Assembly (NCBI RefSeq): GCF_002940685.1
Contig: NZ_PNFP01000017.1
Coordinates: forward strand, 1-64,000
Length of the DNA stretch: 64,000 bases
Reading direction: 5' to 3'
From: Ensifer adhaerens
GTDB taxonomy: Bacteria > Pseudomonadota > Alphaproteobacteria > Rhizobiales > Rhizobiaceae
Shown: one piece after another, positions 28,204 to 37,829 of the stretch
Layout of the letters: each line of letters opens with the position of its first letter
Position numbering within the stretch: position 1 is the stretch's first letter
The notes under the pieces: model-generated
Seen by the model: only the letters and a program-made list of their open reading frames with translations
The model's database searches: none
Told to the model about the DNA's origin: nothing
Translations under genes and position numbers: made by a program

Positions 28204-29022
28204 TCAGCCCGCCAGTTCTTCCGCCCGCTTGCGCGCCGCGGCGATCGCCTTGTCGAACAGCGGCTGCATGCCGTCGTCGGCCATGAGCACGGACAGGGCG
28301 GCAGCGGTGGTGCCGCCGGGCGAAGTCACGTTCTGGCGCAGGCGCGCCGCTTCGTCGGGGGACTGGTGCAACAGTTCGCCAGCTCCTGCGACGGTTTCGC
28401 GCGCGAGCCGCATGGCAAGGTCCGCCTCAAGGCCGGCCTTGCGGCCCGCCTCGGCCATGCACTCGACGAGGTAGAAGACATAGGCCGGCCCGCTGCCGGA
28501 AACGGCGGTGACGGCATCGATCTCGGCTTCGGTCCTGACCCATTCGACCGGACCGCTGACCTTCAGGAGATCGTGAACCTGGGCGCGCTGCTGATCACTG
28601 ACGCGGGCATTGGCAAAGGCGCCGGTGACGCCGCGGCCGATCATCGCCGGCGTGTTCGGCATGGCGCGCACGGTCGCCGCGGCACCCAGATGGGTTTCGA
28701 TAAAGGCAAGCGTCTTGCCGGCTGCGACCGAAACGATGACGGTGTCAGTACCGACGAGCGACTTCAGCGGCGGCAAGACCGCCTCCATCACCTGCGGCTT
28801 GACCGCGAGGAAGATCGCGCCCGCCTGGACACCCGCCGGCGCCGAGGTCGCATGCGTGACGCCGTTGTCGGCAATGAGCTGTGCCATGGCCGGCGGCGGA
28901 CCGGGATCGACGACGAGAACGTCGGCGCCCTTCACACCGCTCTTCAGCCAGCCGGAAAGCATGGCGCCGCCCATATTGCCGGCGCCGACGAGCACGATGG
29001 GCCCGGAAGCGGCATTGGTCAT
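28204..29022 (-). CDS. proC: Pyrroline-5-carboxylate reductase ProC
   Basis: ProC catalyses the last step of proline synthesis, NAD(P)H reduction of pyrroline-5-carboxylate. The 272-residue protein has the N-terminal Rossmann motif LVGAGNMGGAMLSGWL. It also has the conserved AMPNTPAMIGRG, the catalytic-domain signature AVSGSGPAYVFYLVECMAEAG, and VTSPGGTTAAALSVL near the end. GGAG precedes the ATG at 29022 by nine bases; the long upstream extension in frame is not used. The YbjN-family gene ends two bases before this start, so the two are cotranscribed. Confidence 0.95.
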   Translation of the reverse strand: MTNAASGPIVLVGAGNMGGAMLSGWLKSGVKGADVLVVDPGPPPAMAQLIADNGVTHATSAPAGVQAGAIFLAVKPQVMEAVLPPLKSLVGTDTVIVSVAAGKTLAFIETHLGAAATVRAMPNTPAMIGRGVTGAFANARVSDQQRAQVHDLLKVSGPVEWVRTEAEIDAVTAVSGSGPAYVFYLVECMAEAGRKAGLEADLAMRLARETVAGAGELLHQSPDEAARLRQNVTSPGGTTAAALSVLMADDGMQPLFDKAIAAARKRAEELAG

Positions 29023-29024
29023 GA

Positions 29025-29525
29025 TCAGGCTTCTCCAACCGTTTCGAACAGGACCGCATCGACGGCGCGCTGCGCGTCCATGCCGGACCAGACGACGAAT
29101 TGAAACGCCTGATAATAGGATTCGCAAGCGTCGAGTGCGCTTGAAAGCAGCACTTCGACCTGCTGATTCGTGGGCTCGGCGCCGCCGGCAAGCAGCAGCG
29201 ACTGGCGGAAGATCACCACTTCCTCCTGGCGCCACAGATCGAAGTGACCCATGAGCACCTGCCCGTTGATATGGGAGAGCAGGCGGATGACTTCGTTGAC
29301 CCGGCTTTCCGGCACCTTGATGTCGAAGGCACAGGCAAGGTGCAACGCCTCGAATTCCTCCATCCAGGAGAAGGAAACGTGGTAGTCCGCCCACTTGCCT
29401 TCGACCGTCATGGCGATTTCGTCTTCGCCGGATCGTTCGAACGACCAGTCGTTATTGGCAGCCACGAACTCGATCATATCGACCGGGTTGGATTGGCGCT
29501 CGACTTCCATTTCCAAAAGGCTCAT
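29025..29525 (-). CDS. YbjN-domain protein
   Basis: The 166-residue acidic protein has a YbjN domain (VDMIEFVAANNDWSFER, VSFSWMEEFEALHLACAFDI, HINGQVLMGHFDLW). YbjN proteins resemble type III secretion chaperones in fold and affect stress tolerance and motility in enterobacteria; the alphaproteobacterial members are uncharacterised. It is placed directly before proC with a 2-base gap. TATACA, 11 bases before its start on the minus strand, could be part of its promoter. Confidence 0.85.
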   Translation of the reverse strand: MSLLEMEVERQSNPVDMIEFVAANNDWSFERSGEDEIAMTVEGKWADYHVSFSWMEEFEALHLACAFDIKVPESRVNEVIRLLSHINGQVLMGHFDLWRQEEVVIFRQSLLLAGGAEPTNQQVEVLLSSALDACESYYQAFQFVVWSGMDAQRAVDAVLFETVGEA

Positions 29526-29903
29526 GCATCACCCTGTATAGGTGTGGCATGGGCAAGCGTCATCACGTTCACACGACGCAACGCTGCAAACCCAACACCG
29601 ATTACAAACACACTATGATTGCTGAACTCACATCCATCCTGGCTGACTTACCCTGCCCGGAGCTTACGTGGTTCGTTTCGAATCATCATTTAAAATCAGT
29701 GTATAATGGCGGAGTCAGGCTGCCAGCCCCTCGGCCCAAAAATAGCCGTGAACAATCGCGCCCACGTTGTCATGTGAATGAAGCGGTTGAGCTTAACTGA
29801 CTCTGCCATAAGGGTTTTTTGGCAGTGTCCACAGGTGGAAAACTTTTCAGCTTTTATTAACCACCCATCGCGCCGTTTCAGACGCATGCTGTCTGACGAC
29901 AGC
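29526..29903. other. AT-rich intergenic region without a gene
   Basis: No reading frame here has a credible start. The region is AT-rich for this genome and holds a perfect TATAAT at 29702-29707. The box TTCGAA lies 19 bases upstream of it. A small imperfect hairpin CTGCCA/TGGCAG with a T-rich loop lies near 29810-29828, and GCTGTC/GACAGC at 29888-29903. A small RNA is possible but not shown. Confidence 0.35.
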
Positions 29904-29932
29904 AAAACGCCCGCAGAAGAGGTCCGCGGGCG
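29904..29932 (-). terminator. Intrinsic terminator of ubiK
   Basis: Read on the minus strand, CGCCCGC and GCGGGCG form a 7-base stem with an 11-base loop, followed by TTTT. It lies about 40 bases past the end of the gene at 29974. A second hairpin (29888-29903) follows immediately. Confidence 0.75.
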
Positions 29933-29973
29933 AAGTAAAAACGCTGAAATGCCGTTATTTCAAGGGAATCGCG

Positions 29974-30234
29974 TTACTTGCCCTCGTCAACGAGACGCGC
30001 TTCAAGAGCCTCAATACGGGCGAGAAGCGCATCGTTTTCCTCGCGCGCCTTGATGGCCATTTCCTTGACCATTTCGAACTCTTCGCGCTTGACCACGTCG
30101 AGCGAATTCAGCGCCCGCTCCGCCTGCGCCCGGAAGGCCGTTTCAACCTCGCGGCGCACGCCTTGAGCGGCGCCTGCGGCATCGGTCATCAGCTTGGCAA
30201 AGTCATCCAGCATGCGGTTGGTGCCTGTGCTCAT
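29974..30234 (-). CDS. ubiK: Ubiquinone biosynthesis accessory factor UbiK (BMFP domain)
   Basis: This small, wholly helical protein (86 residues) belongs to the UbiK/YqiC family. The N-terminal half is [20 protein letters not shown]. The C-terminal coiled coil contains [34 protein letters not shown] in overlapping parts, the brick-like BMFP signature. In E. coli UbiK promotes assembly of the ubiquinone biosynthesis complex; in Brucella a relative shows membrane-fusogenic activity. GGAG nine bases before the ATG at 30234 supports this start over one 11 codons upstream. It is divergent from lgt, with its own terminator. Confidence 0.88.
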   Translation of the reverse strand: MSTGTNRMLDDFAKLMTDAAGAAQGVRREVETAFRAQAERALNSLDVVKREEFEMVKEMAIKAREENDALLARIEALEARLVDEGK

Positions 30235-30451
30235 CGTCGCGATCTCCATTTCAGCCATCGCCTCCATAAAGAGCGATGCGGTCCATGGGTTTCAGGTAGG
30301 GTCACCGGCGGCCCGATGCAAGAAAAATCACGCGCGCCATCACGGCTCCCTTCACGACCCTGTGTGCTGGCCGCGCATCGCCGCCCTTGACCGGGGTGAA
30401 ATCGCTCGCCATGTTCCGCCGAAACAACCGGCCCGGCACGAGAAGAATAAA

Positions 30452-31288
30452 TTGGAAACCCTAGCGACCCGCCTCGCCATCCTCCCCTTCCCCGAAATCG
30501 ATCCCGTCATCGTCCAGATCGGGCCCCTTGCCATCCACTGGTATGGGCTCGCCTATGTCGCCGGTATTCTGCTGGGCTGGTTCTATGCGCGGCGTCTGGC
30601 CATGAATGCGCCGCTCTGGCGCGACGACAAGCCGGCGATCACGCTGCAGCAACTCGACGACTTCCTGCTGTGGGCGGCGGGCGGCATCGTGCTCGGCGGC
30701 CGCATCGGCTACATCCTTTTTTATGATCTCGGCTCCGTGCTTGCCAACCCGATCCGCGCGCTCGAGATCTGGAACGGCGGCATGTCGTTCCATGGTGGCT
30801 TCCTCGGCACCACGCTCGCGATGATCCTGTTTGCGCGAAAGAACAAGATCGCGCTCTGGAGCCTGTTCGATGTCGTCGCCGCCGTCGTGCCGATCGGCCT
30901 GTTCTTCGGTCGTATCGCCAACTTCATCAACGGCGAACTCTGGGGACGGCTGTCGTCGATGCCCTGGGCCATCGTCTTCCCGACCGGCGGTCCCTTTGCC
31001 CGCCACCCGAGCCAGCTTTATGAAGCTGCACTCGAAGGCCTCGTGCTCCTGGCCGTGCTGGCGTGGTTCATCTACCGTCACCACGCGCTCAAGTCGCCGG
31101 GCCTTGTCACCGGCATCTTCGTGCTTGGTTATGCCATGAGCCGCATTTTCGTCGAATTCTTCCGCGAACCGGACGCGCAGATCGGCTATCTTGCCGGTGG
31201 CTGGCTGACCATGGGCATGCTTCTGTCGCTGCCGATGGCGCTCGCCGGCCTCTGGGCGATTGCCCGGGCGCGGCGCGCAGCCGCCTGA
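30452..31288 (+). CDS. lgt: Prolipoprotein diacylglyceryl transferase Lgt
   Basis: Lgt is the inner-membrane enzyme that attaches diacylglycerol to the lipobox cysteine of prolipoproteins. The 278-residue protein has about seven membrane spans and the family motifs [36 protein letters not shown] and [10 protein letters not shown]. The start is most likely the TTG at 30452, giving [20 protein letters not shown]; no ATG lies between it and the conserved region. The in-frame extension upstream is not family-like. Three genes follow on the same strand (methyltransferase, pgeF, M24). A substrate candidate with a lipobox lies at 34638. Confidence 0.94.
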   Translation: METLATRLAILPFPEIDPVIVQIGPLAIHWYGLAYVAGILLGWFYARRLAMNAPLWRDDKPAITLQQLDDFLLWAAGGIVLGGRIGYILFYDLGSVLANPIRALEIWNGGMSFHGGFLGTTLAMILFARKNKIALWSLFDVVAAVVPIGLFFGRIANFINGELWGRLSSMPWAIVFPTGGPFARHPSQLYEAALEGLVLLAVLAWFIYRHHALKSPGLVTGIFVLGYAMSRIFVEFFREPDAQIGYLAGGWLTMGMLLSLPMALAGLWAIARARRAAA

Positions 31289-31348
31289 GAGCGGAAAAGG
31301 CAAGGGTGCGCGGCTTTGTGAGCCGCGCCTCGGCGAATGGACGAAGGC

Positions 31349-32452
31349 ATGACGACACCACTTGCGGACAAGATCAAGGCGCTGATCAAGGCCCACGGCC
31401 CGATCAGCGTCACCGATTATTTCTCGCTTTGCCTGGCGGATCCGGAGCACGGCTACTACCGGGTGCACGAACCCTTCGGCAAGGAGGGCGACTTCACCAC
31501 GGCGCCGGAAATCAGCCAACTCTTCGGCGAGATGATCGGCATCTTCCTTGTCCATGCCTGGCAGCAGCACGGCGAACCGGGAAGCGCCGTGATCGCCGAG
31601 ATCGGCCCCGGCCGCGGCACGATGATGGCCGACATGCTGCGCGTCGTGCGCCGGCTTGCGCCCGATCTCTATGCTTCCGCCAGCGTGCACCTTGTCGAAA
31701 CCAGCGAGCGCCTGCGCAAGGTCCAGTCCGAAACGCTCGCCGCCCACGGGCACAAGGTGGAATGGCACACAAGCTTCGAGACCTTGCCCGAAGGCTTCCT
31801 GCTGCTTGCTGCCAACGAGCTGTTCGACGCCATTCCGATCCGGCAATTCGTGCGCACCGCGCAAGGGTTCCGCGAGCGCATGGTCGGCCTTGATGCTGAC
31901 GACGAACTGACCTTTGCTGCCGGCGTTGCCGGCATCGATCCGGACCTTCTGCCGACGCCGACCCAGGGCATCGCCGAAGGCACGATCTTCGAGATTGCGC
32001 CGGCCCGCGACGCCGTCATGTCGGCCCTTTGCGAACGGCTGAAGATCAGCGGCGGCACCGCCGTCATCATCGACTACGGACATCTCGCCACCGGCTACGG
32101 CGACACGCTGCAGGCGATCCGCGACCACGAATACGATCCGCCGCTTTCCAGCCCCGGCCGGGCCGATCTCACCAGCCATGTCGACTTCGAGCAGCTTGCC
32201 CGCCGCGCCAAGACGGAGGACGTGCAGATCAACGGCCTTGCCCACCAGGGCGATTTCCTCGTCGGTCTCGGCCTTCTGGAACGGGCAGCCGCACTCGGCC
32301 GCGACAAGGATGCGCTGACGCAGGAAACGATCCGCCAGGACGTCGAAAGGCTCGCCGGTGCCGGGGCCGGAAAGATGGGCGAACTCTTCAAGGTTCTTGC
32401 CGTCAGCAGCCCGCCGGTGCCGCTCTCCCCCTTCCGCAAACCGAAGCCCTGA
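31349..32452 (+). CDS. SAM-dependent methyltransferase, NDUFAF7/DUF185 family
   Basis: The 367-residue protein has the DUF185 opening PISVTDYFSLCLADPEHGYYR with GDFTTAPEISQLFGEMI. The S-adenosylmethionine motif is IAEIGPGRGTMMADMLR at about 85-101, and ANELFDAIPIRQFV lies near 155. Mitochondrial NDUFAF7 methylates an arginine of a complex I subunit; the bacterial role is inferred to be protein methylation. It starts 60 bases after lgt and is in line with pgeF, a common alphaproteobacterial order. An ATG four codons upstream is also possible; neither has a strong ribosome binding site. Confidence 0.88.
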   Translation: MTTPLADKIKALIKAHGPISVTDYFSLCLADPEHGYYRVHEPFGKEGDFTTAPEISQLFGEMIGIFLVHAWQQHGEPGSAVIAEIGPGRGTMMADMLRVVRRLAPDLYASASVHLVETSERLRKVQSETLAAHGHKVEWHTSFETLPEGFLLLAANELFDAIPIRQFVRTAQGFRERMVGLDADDELTFAAGVAGIDPDLLPTPTQGIAEGTIFEIAPARDAVMSALCERLKISGGTAVIIDYGHLATGYGDTLQAIRDHEYDPPLSSPGRADLTSHVDFEQLARRAKTEDVQINGLAHQGDFLVGLGLLERAAALGRDKDALTQETIRQDVERLAGAGAGKMGELFKVLAVSSPPVPLSPFRKPKP

Positions 32453-32603
32453 TCCTGACCCGGACGGCACCCCTGCCGTTCGGCAATTGACAGCCCTGCC
32501 GTCGCGGGTCAACATCGCGCCGGCAAATCAAGAGCCAGTCGCCGGGCCGGAGCGCGCCCCCAAACCCATTGATTTTCCTGATAAAGCAAAGGCGAATACA
32601 CCA

Positions 32604-33398
32604 ATGCAGCATGACGCCGCGCTCTCTCCCGTGCAAAGCTCGCTTTTCAGCGAGAAGGCCGGGCCGGCAATCGCCCATGGTTATTTCACCCGAAAGGGCG
32701 GCGTCTCCGAAGGGCTCTATCGCGGCCTCAATGTCGGGCTTGGCTCCAAGGACGAGCGTGCCCATGTCAACGAGAACCGCGCCCGCGTTGCCCGCTGGTT
32801 CGGCGCGGCGCCAGAGCGGCTGGCGACGGTGCACCAGATCCATTCCCCCGATGCCGTCGTGGTCGACGAAAGCTATGACGGCAGCCGTCCCGAGGCCGAT
32901 GCGCTGGTGACGGCAACATCGGGCATCGTGCTCGGCGTGCTCTCGGCCGATTGCGGCCCCATCCTCTTTGCCGATGCCGAGGCCAACGTCATTGGCGCGG
33001 CGCATGCCGGCTGGAAGGGCGCGCTTGGCGGCGTGCTCGAAAGCACCATCGACAAGATGGTTTCGCTTGGCGCCCGGCGCGAGCGCATCGTTGCCTGCCT
33101 CGGCCCGTCGATCAGCCGTCGGAACTATGAGGTCGGCTCCGAGTTCGTAGAACGCTTCGTCGCGGCGAACGAAAGCTACGCCTCGTTCTTCCGGCCTTCG
33201 GAGCGCGACGGCCATGCCATGTTCGACCTGCCGGGGCTGACGATCAAACGGCTGGTCGAAGCGGGCGTTACCGCCGAGAATCTCGACATCTGCACCTATG
33301 CCGACGAGGAGCGCTTCTTCTCCTATCGGCGCACGACCCACAGGCAGGAACCGGACTACGGCCGACAGATTTCCGCCATTTGCATACGAGGGACCTGA
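32604..33398 (+). CDS. pgeF: Peptidoglycan editing factor PgeF (YfiH/laccase domain)
   Basis: This cytoplasmic enzyme of the YfiH family (264 residues) removes misincorporated L-serine from peptidoglycan precursors in E. coli; relatives have purine-nucleoside activity. The metal and active-site set is visible: a His in TVHQIHSPDAV, a Cys in LSADCGPILF and a His in GAAHAGWKGALGGV. YTYADEERFFSYRR-like text near the end is typical. AAAGGCG precedes the ATG at 32604. The M24 gene begins one base after its stop. Confidence 0.93.
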   Translation: MQHDAALSPVQSSLFSEKAGPAIAHGYFTRKGGVSEGLYRGLNVGLGSKDERAHVNENRARVARWFGAAPERLATVHQIHSPDAVVVDESYDGSRPEADALVTATSGIVLGVLSADCGPILFADAEANVIGAAHAGWKGALGGVLESTIDKMVSLGARRERIVACLGPSISRRNYEVGSEFVERFVAANESYASFFRPSERDGHAMFDLPGLTIKRLVEAGVTAENLDICTYADEERFFSYRRTTHRQEPDYGRQISAICIRGT

Positions 33399-33399
33399 C

Positions 33400-34551
33400 A
33401 TGGCGCTTCATTTTGCCCAGGAAGAATATGCAAGCCGTCTCGAGCGGCTGACGGAGAAGATGCGCGAAGAGAAACTGGACGCGGTGCTGCTCTTTGCCCA
33501 GGAGAGCATGTACTGGCTGACCGGTTACGACACCTTCGGCTACTGCTTCTTCCAGACGCTGGTCGTCAAGAAGGACGGTTCGATGGTCCTTCTGACGCGC
33601 TCGGCCGACCTGCGCCAGGCGCGCCACACATCCAACATCGAGCGCATCGAGATCTGGGTCGACCGGGCCAATGCCGACCCGACCATGGATCTGAAGAACC
33701 TCTTGAGCGAACTCGACCTGCTCGGCTGCCGCATCGGCATCGAGTACGACACCCACGGCATGACCGGCCGCGCCGCGCGGTTGATCGACCGGCAGCTACA
33801 GACCTTTGGCGAGCTGATCGACGCCTCGCACCTCGTCGGCCGCCTGCGCCTGATCAAGAGCGACGCCGAAATCGCCCATGTCGAAAAGGCCGCGAGCCTT
33901 GCCGACGATGCGCTCGATGCCGCGCTGCCGCTCATTCGTCCCGGCGGAAACGAGGCCGACGTTCTGGCGGCCATGCAGGGCACGATCCTTGCCGGCGGCG
34001 GCGATTATCCGGCCAATGAGTTCATCATCGGCTCCGGCGCCGACGCGCTGCTCTGCCGCTACAAGTCCGGCCGCCGCCTGCTCGACAGCCAGGACCAGCT
34101 CACGCTGGAATGGGCCGGCGTCAGCGCTCACTATCATGCGGCGATGATGCGCACCGTCGTCATCGGCGAGCCGACCAACCGCCATCGCGAACTCTACAGC
34201 GCCTGCCGCGAAACGATCCAGGCGATCGAGATGGTGCTTCGCCCCGGCAACACATTCGGCACCGTCTTTGATGTTCATGCCAGGATCATGGACGAGCGCG
34301 GCCTTGCCCGGCACCGTCTGAACGCCTGCGGCTACTCGCTCGGCGCCCGCTTCTCGCCCTCCTGGATGGAGCAGCAGATGTTCCACCTCGGCAATCCCCA
34401 GGAGATCGAGCCGAACATGTCGCTGTTCGTGCACATGATCATCATGGATTCCGACAGCGGGACCGCCATGACGCTCGGCCAGACCTACCTGACGACAACC
34501 GACACGCCGCGCGCGCTGTCGCGCTATGGGCTCGACTTCATTTCTGCTTAG
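33400..34551 (+). CDS. M24-family, creatinase-like protein
   Basis: The 383-residue protein has an N-terminal creatinase domain (about 10-140) and a C-terminal pita-bread domain. GAGGGACC precedes the ATG, and it is coupled to pgeF with a 1-base gap. The five metal ligands of prolidases (Asp, Asp, His, Glu, Glu) appear to be missing. The first Asp region reads TLEWAG, the second HAAMMRT, and the GHGIG region reads GYSLGARFSP. The TxEPG region reads LFVHMIIM. This is the pattern of metal-free relatives such as creatinase or ectoine hydrolase, so amidinohydrolase or amidohydrolase chemistry is more likely than Xaa-Pro peptidase activity. Confidence 0.8.
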   Translation: MALHFAQEEYASRLERLTEKMREEKLDAVLLFAQESMYWLTGYDTFGYCFFQTLVVKKDGSMVLLTRSADLRQARHTSNIERIEIWVDRANADPTMDLKNLLSELDLLGCRIGIEYDTHGMTGRAARLIDRQLQTFGELIDASHLVGRLRLIKSDAEIAHVEKAASLADDALDAALPLIRPGGNEADVLAAMQGTILAGGGDYPANEFIIGSGADALLCRYKSGRRLLDSQDQLTLEWAGVSAHYHAAMMRTVVIGEPTNRHRELYSACRETIQAIEMVLRPGNTFGTVFDVHARIMDERGLARHRLNACGYSLGARFSPSWMEQQMFHLGNPQEIEPNMSLFVHMIIMDSDSGTAMTLGQTYLTTTDTPRALSRYGLDFISA

Positions 34552-34637
34552 GGAAATCCGCCTAGACTTGTTTTCGTACGGGCAGACGACAGGAGACGTT
34601 TCAGGAAACTGCCGCGAAGAAAACGGACGGTTTGAAC

Positions 34638-35471
34638 ATGCGAAAGCTCACCACGCCCATCGTAGCCCTTGGCTTCGCCATTGCGCTCGCCGGCTGCAAC
34701 AGCACCGAGATGCTGACGCCACAGGTTGACGTCGGCGCGGGAACCTTCCGCTCGCCGCCGGTGACGCAATCCGACCTCGACGCCATGTCGGCGCAGACCG
34801 TTCCGGTGAGCCGCGAACCCGTCAACCAGGCCACGGCCTACTCTCCTGAACCCGCCGCTTCAAATACGCCGATGGCCTATGCCACCGGCGACGCGACCTA
34901 TACGGATCCGGCTGGCACCTTCGAGGGACAGGCAAGCCGGCTTGCCGCCGGTTCCGAGCCCGTCCAGAACACGATTGAGAACCGGCAAGCGCCGGTGGAA
35001 CAGGCGCCAGTACAGCACACGCCCGTTCAGCAGACAGCGGCCGCGGCCGAAGAAATCCAGAGCCAGCCAAACGTCGCCGCTTTGCCGAAGGCAAGTGCTG
35101 CCGCGAGCGGCACGATCCGCTTCCTGCCGATCATCGGCGCGCCGGTCCAGGCCGTCACCCCGCTCTCCAAGCAGCTCGGTGCGGATGCCCGCGCCCGCGG
35201 GCTTACGATCAAGGGCTCGGCCGACGCCAGCAGCGAACACATTCTCAAAGGCTACTTCTCGGCGCTGAAGGACGGCGACAAGACGACCGTCGTCTATGTC
35301 TGGGACGTGCTCGACGGCAGCGGCAACCGCCTGCACCGCATCCAGGGACAGGACCAGGTTCCAGGCGGCGGCACGGATTTGTGGAGTGGCGTGCCGGCCA
35401 CAACCATGCAGGGAATCGCGACCAAAACCATCGACGCCTATCTCGAATGGCGGCAATCTCAGGCCGGTTGA
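34638..35471 (+). CDS. Putative lipoprotein, unknown function
   Basis: The 277-residue protein has a lipoprotein signal peptide (about 1-19) with lipobox LAGC at about 16-19. A low-complexity proline/alanine/glutamine/threonine linker (about 25-155) includes the repeat-like VEQAPVQHTPVQQT. A compact C-terminal domain (about 160-277) has IRFLPIIGAPVQAVTPLSKQL and KTTVVYVWDVLDGSGNRLHRI. It is probably anchored in the membrane by Lgt, whose gene lies 3.3 kb upstream. The ATG at 34638 gives the best signal peptide; a TTG two codons earlier is also in frame. Confidence 0.75.
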   Translation: MRKLTTPIVALGFAIALAGCNSTEMLTPQVDVGAGTFRSPPVTQSDLDAMSAQTVPVSREPVNQATAYSPEPAASNTPMAYATGDATYTDPAGTFEGQASRLAAGSEPVQNTIENRQAPVEQAPVQHTPVQQTAAAAEEIQSQPNVAALPKASAAASGTIRFLPIIGAPVQAVTPLSKQLGADARARGLTIKGSADASSEHILKGYFSALKDGDKTTVVYVWDVLDGSGNRLHRIQGQDQVPGGGTDLWSGVPATTMQGIATKTIDAYLEWRQSQAG

Positions 35472-35678
35472 CACAAAGTTTTTAGGATATTGGCCTTCGC
35501 GGCGCAGCATTCCCCTTGCATTCAAGTTCAGTCTCGCTAAAAAGCGGCCGATCAGCTCTGAACGGCGGCCATCCGCAAAGAATGACCGCGATTGGAATGG
35601 CTCTCGGAATCTGCGCGGAACACACCGCTGCCGGAAAAGTACCGGACGGTGACCGCGCCAGCTCAAGGCGGTCCGTCA

Positions 35679-36611
<933 letters not shown>

Positions 36612-36639
36612 GGCTGTGCCGATCCCAGAAATTCACGGA

Positions 36640-36668
36640 AACGCCGGTGCCAAAGCGCCGGCGTTTTT
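36640..36668. terminator. Bidirectional terminator between prs and the aldo/keto reductase
   Basis: AACGCCGG and CCGGCGTT form an 8-base stem around a 10-base loop, followed by a T-run on the + strand and AAA-rich context on the other side. Confidence 0.75.
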
Positions 36669-36683
36669 CGTTGCGGGGAACGG

Positions 36684-37712
36684 CTATTTTCCGAGCGCCT
36701 GCGCCAGCGGTTGGTCGGCGAGATTGTCGATGAACCAGTTGGGATAGACAGGCGCCGGCACGGTCTCGGCATCGAGCGCCGAGATCTCCGCCGCCGTCAG
36801 AGCGAGATCGGCCGCGCCGAGATTGTCCTGGAGCTGGTGCGGCTTAGAAGCGCCGAGCAGCACGCTGGTCACGGCCTTTTTCGAAAGCAGCCAGGCGATC
36901 GCCACCTGTGCCACGCTCGCACCATGTGCGTCGGCGATCGCACGCATACGCTCCACCAGCTTGAAGCCGTGCTCCTTGTCGAAGGGCAGGATGTCGAAGC
37001 CGGAATAGCGGTTGTCCGGATCGCCGAGATTGTCGCGGGTGTACTTGCCCGAGAGGAACCCCGAGGCGAGCGGGCTCCAGACCGAAAGCCCAAGCCCGTA
37101 GCGCTGCATCATCGGAACGACATCGCGCTCCACGTCGCGGCCGAGCAGCGAATAGTGCATCTGGCCATGGGTAAAGGGCGCCAGTCCGTTGGCCTTCTGG
37201 ATTTCCAGCGCCGCCGCCACCTTCCAGGCCGACCAGTTGGAAAAGCCGATGTAGCGTACCTTGCCGGAACGTACGACCGCATCGAGCGCGACAAGCGTCT
37301 CCTCGAGCGGCGTATGCGGGTCTTCCTTATGCACGATGTAAGCGTCGATCCAATCGGTACCAAGGCGCTTCAGGCTCTCGTCGACCGACCAGAGAATGTG
37401 ACGGCGCGACAGACCGGCCTGGTTGAGCGACGTGCCGGTGCGGAAACCGACCTTGGTGGCGATCACCATCTCGTCGCGGCGGGACTTGAGCGCCGCACCC
37501 AGGATCCGCTCCGATTGGCCGGAGGCATAGGCGTCGGCCGTGTCGAAGAAATTGATACCGGCATCGAGCGCCTGCCCGACAAGGGCGTCGGCAGCCTTTG
37601 CATCGGTCTTGTAGATGGCGCCGAGGCTGCGGTCGCCGGCGGTAAACGTCATCGCCCCGAAGGCGAGGCGCGAGACCACCAGACCGGTATTTCCAAGCGT
37701 CGTATACTGCAT
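36684..37712 (-). CDS. Aldo/keto reductase
   Basis: This NADPH-dependent (beta/alpha)8 oxidoreductase has 342 residues. Catalytic residues can be placed: Asp and Tyr in FFDTADAYASGQSE (Asp about 52, Tyr about 57), Lys in MVIATKVGF and His in AYIVHKEDPHTPLEE. C-terminal cofactor binding lies around LLGASKPHQLQDNLGA. It belongs to the YajO/Gpr-like group acting on aldehydes and ketones; the substrate is unknown. GGAGAACGAC precedes the ATG at 37712. A LysR gene starts 117 bases away on the opposite strand, a classical regulator-target arrangement. Confidence 0.9.
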   Translation of the reverse strand: MQYTTLGNTGLVVSRLAFGAMTFTAGDRSLGAIYKTDAKAADALVGQALDAGINFFDTADAYASGQSERILGAALKSRRDEMVIATKVGFRTGTSLNQAGLSRRHILWSVDESLKRLGTDWIDAYIVHKEDPHTPLEETLVALDAVVRSGKVRYIGFSNWSAWKVAAALEIQKANGLAPFTHGQMHYSLLGRDVERDVVPMMQRYGLGLSVWSPLASGFLSGKYTRDNLGDPDNRYSGFDILPFDKEHGFKLVERMRAIADAHGASVAQVAIAWLLSKKAVTSVLLGASKPHQLQDNLGAADLALTAAEISALDAETVPAPVYPNWFIDNLADQPLAQALGK

Positions 37713-37829
37713 GTCGTTCTCCATCCTCTGAGAGACAGGTTGCGGTTGGAAAGACCATGCCAAGGTTGATTGCCATGAAAAACCATAGCTCTCTTGATAG
37801 GCTTGGAAGATTTGCTTCATAATCGCCCG

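Noticed and set aside
30461-32515. 684-codon minus-strand frame opposite lgt and the methyltransferase
   Set aside because: It crosses two genes and their gap, lacks any domain and has the low-complexity composition of antisense frames.
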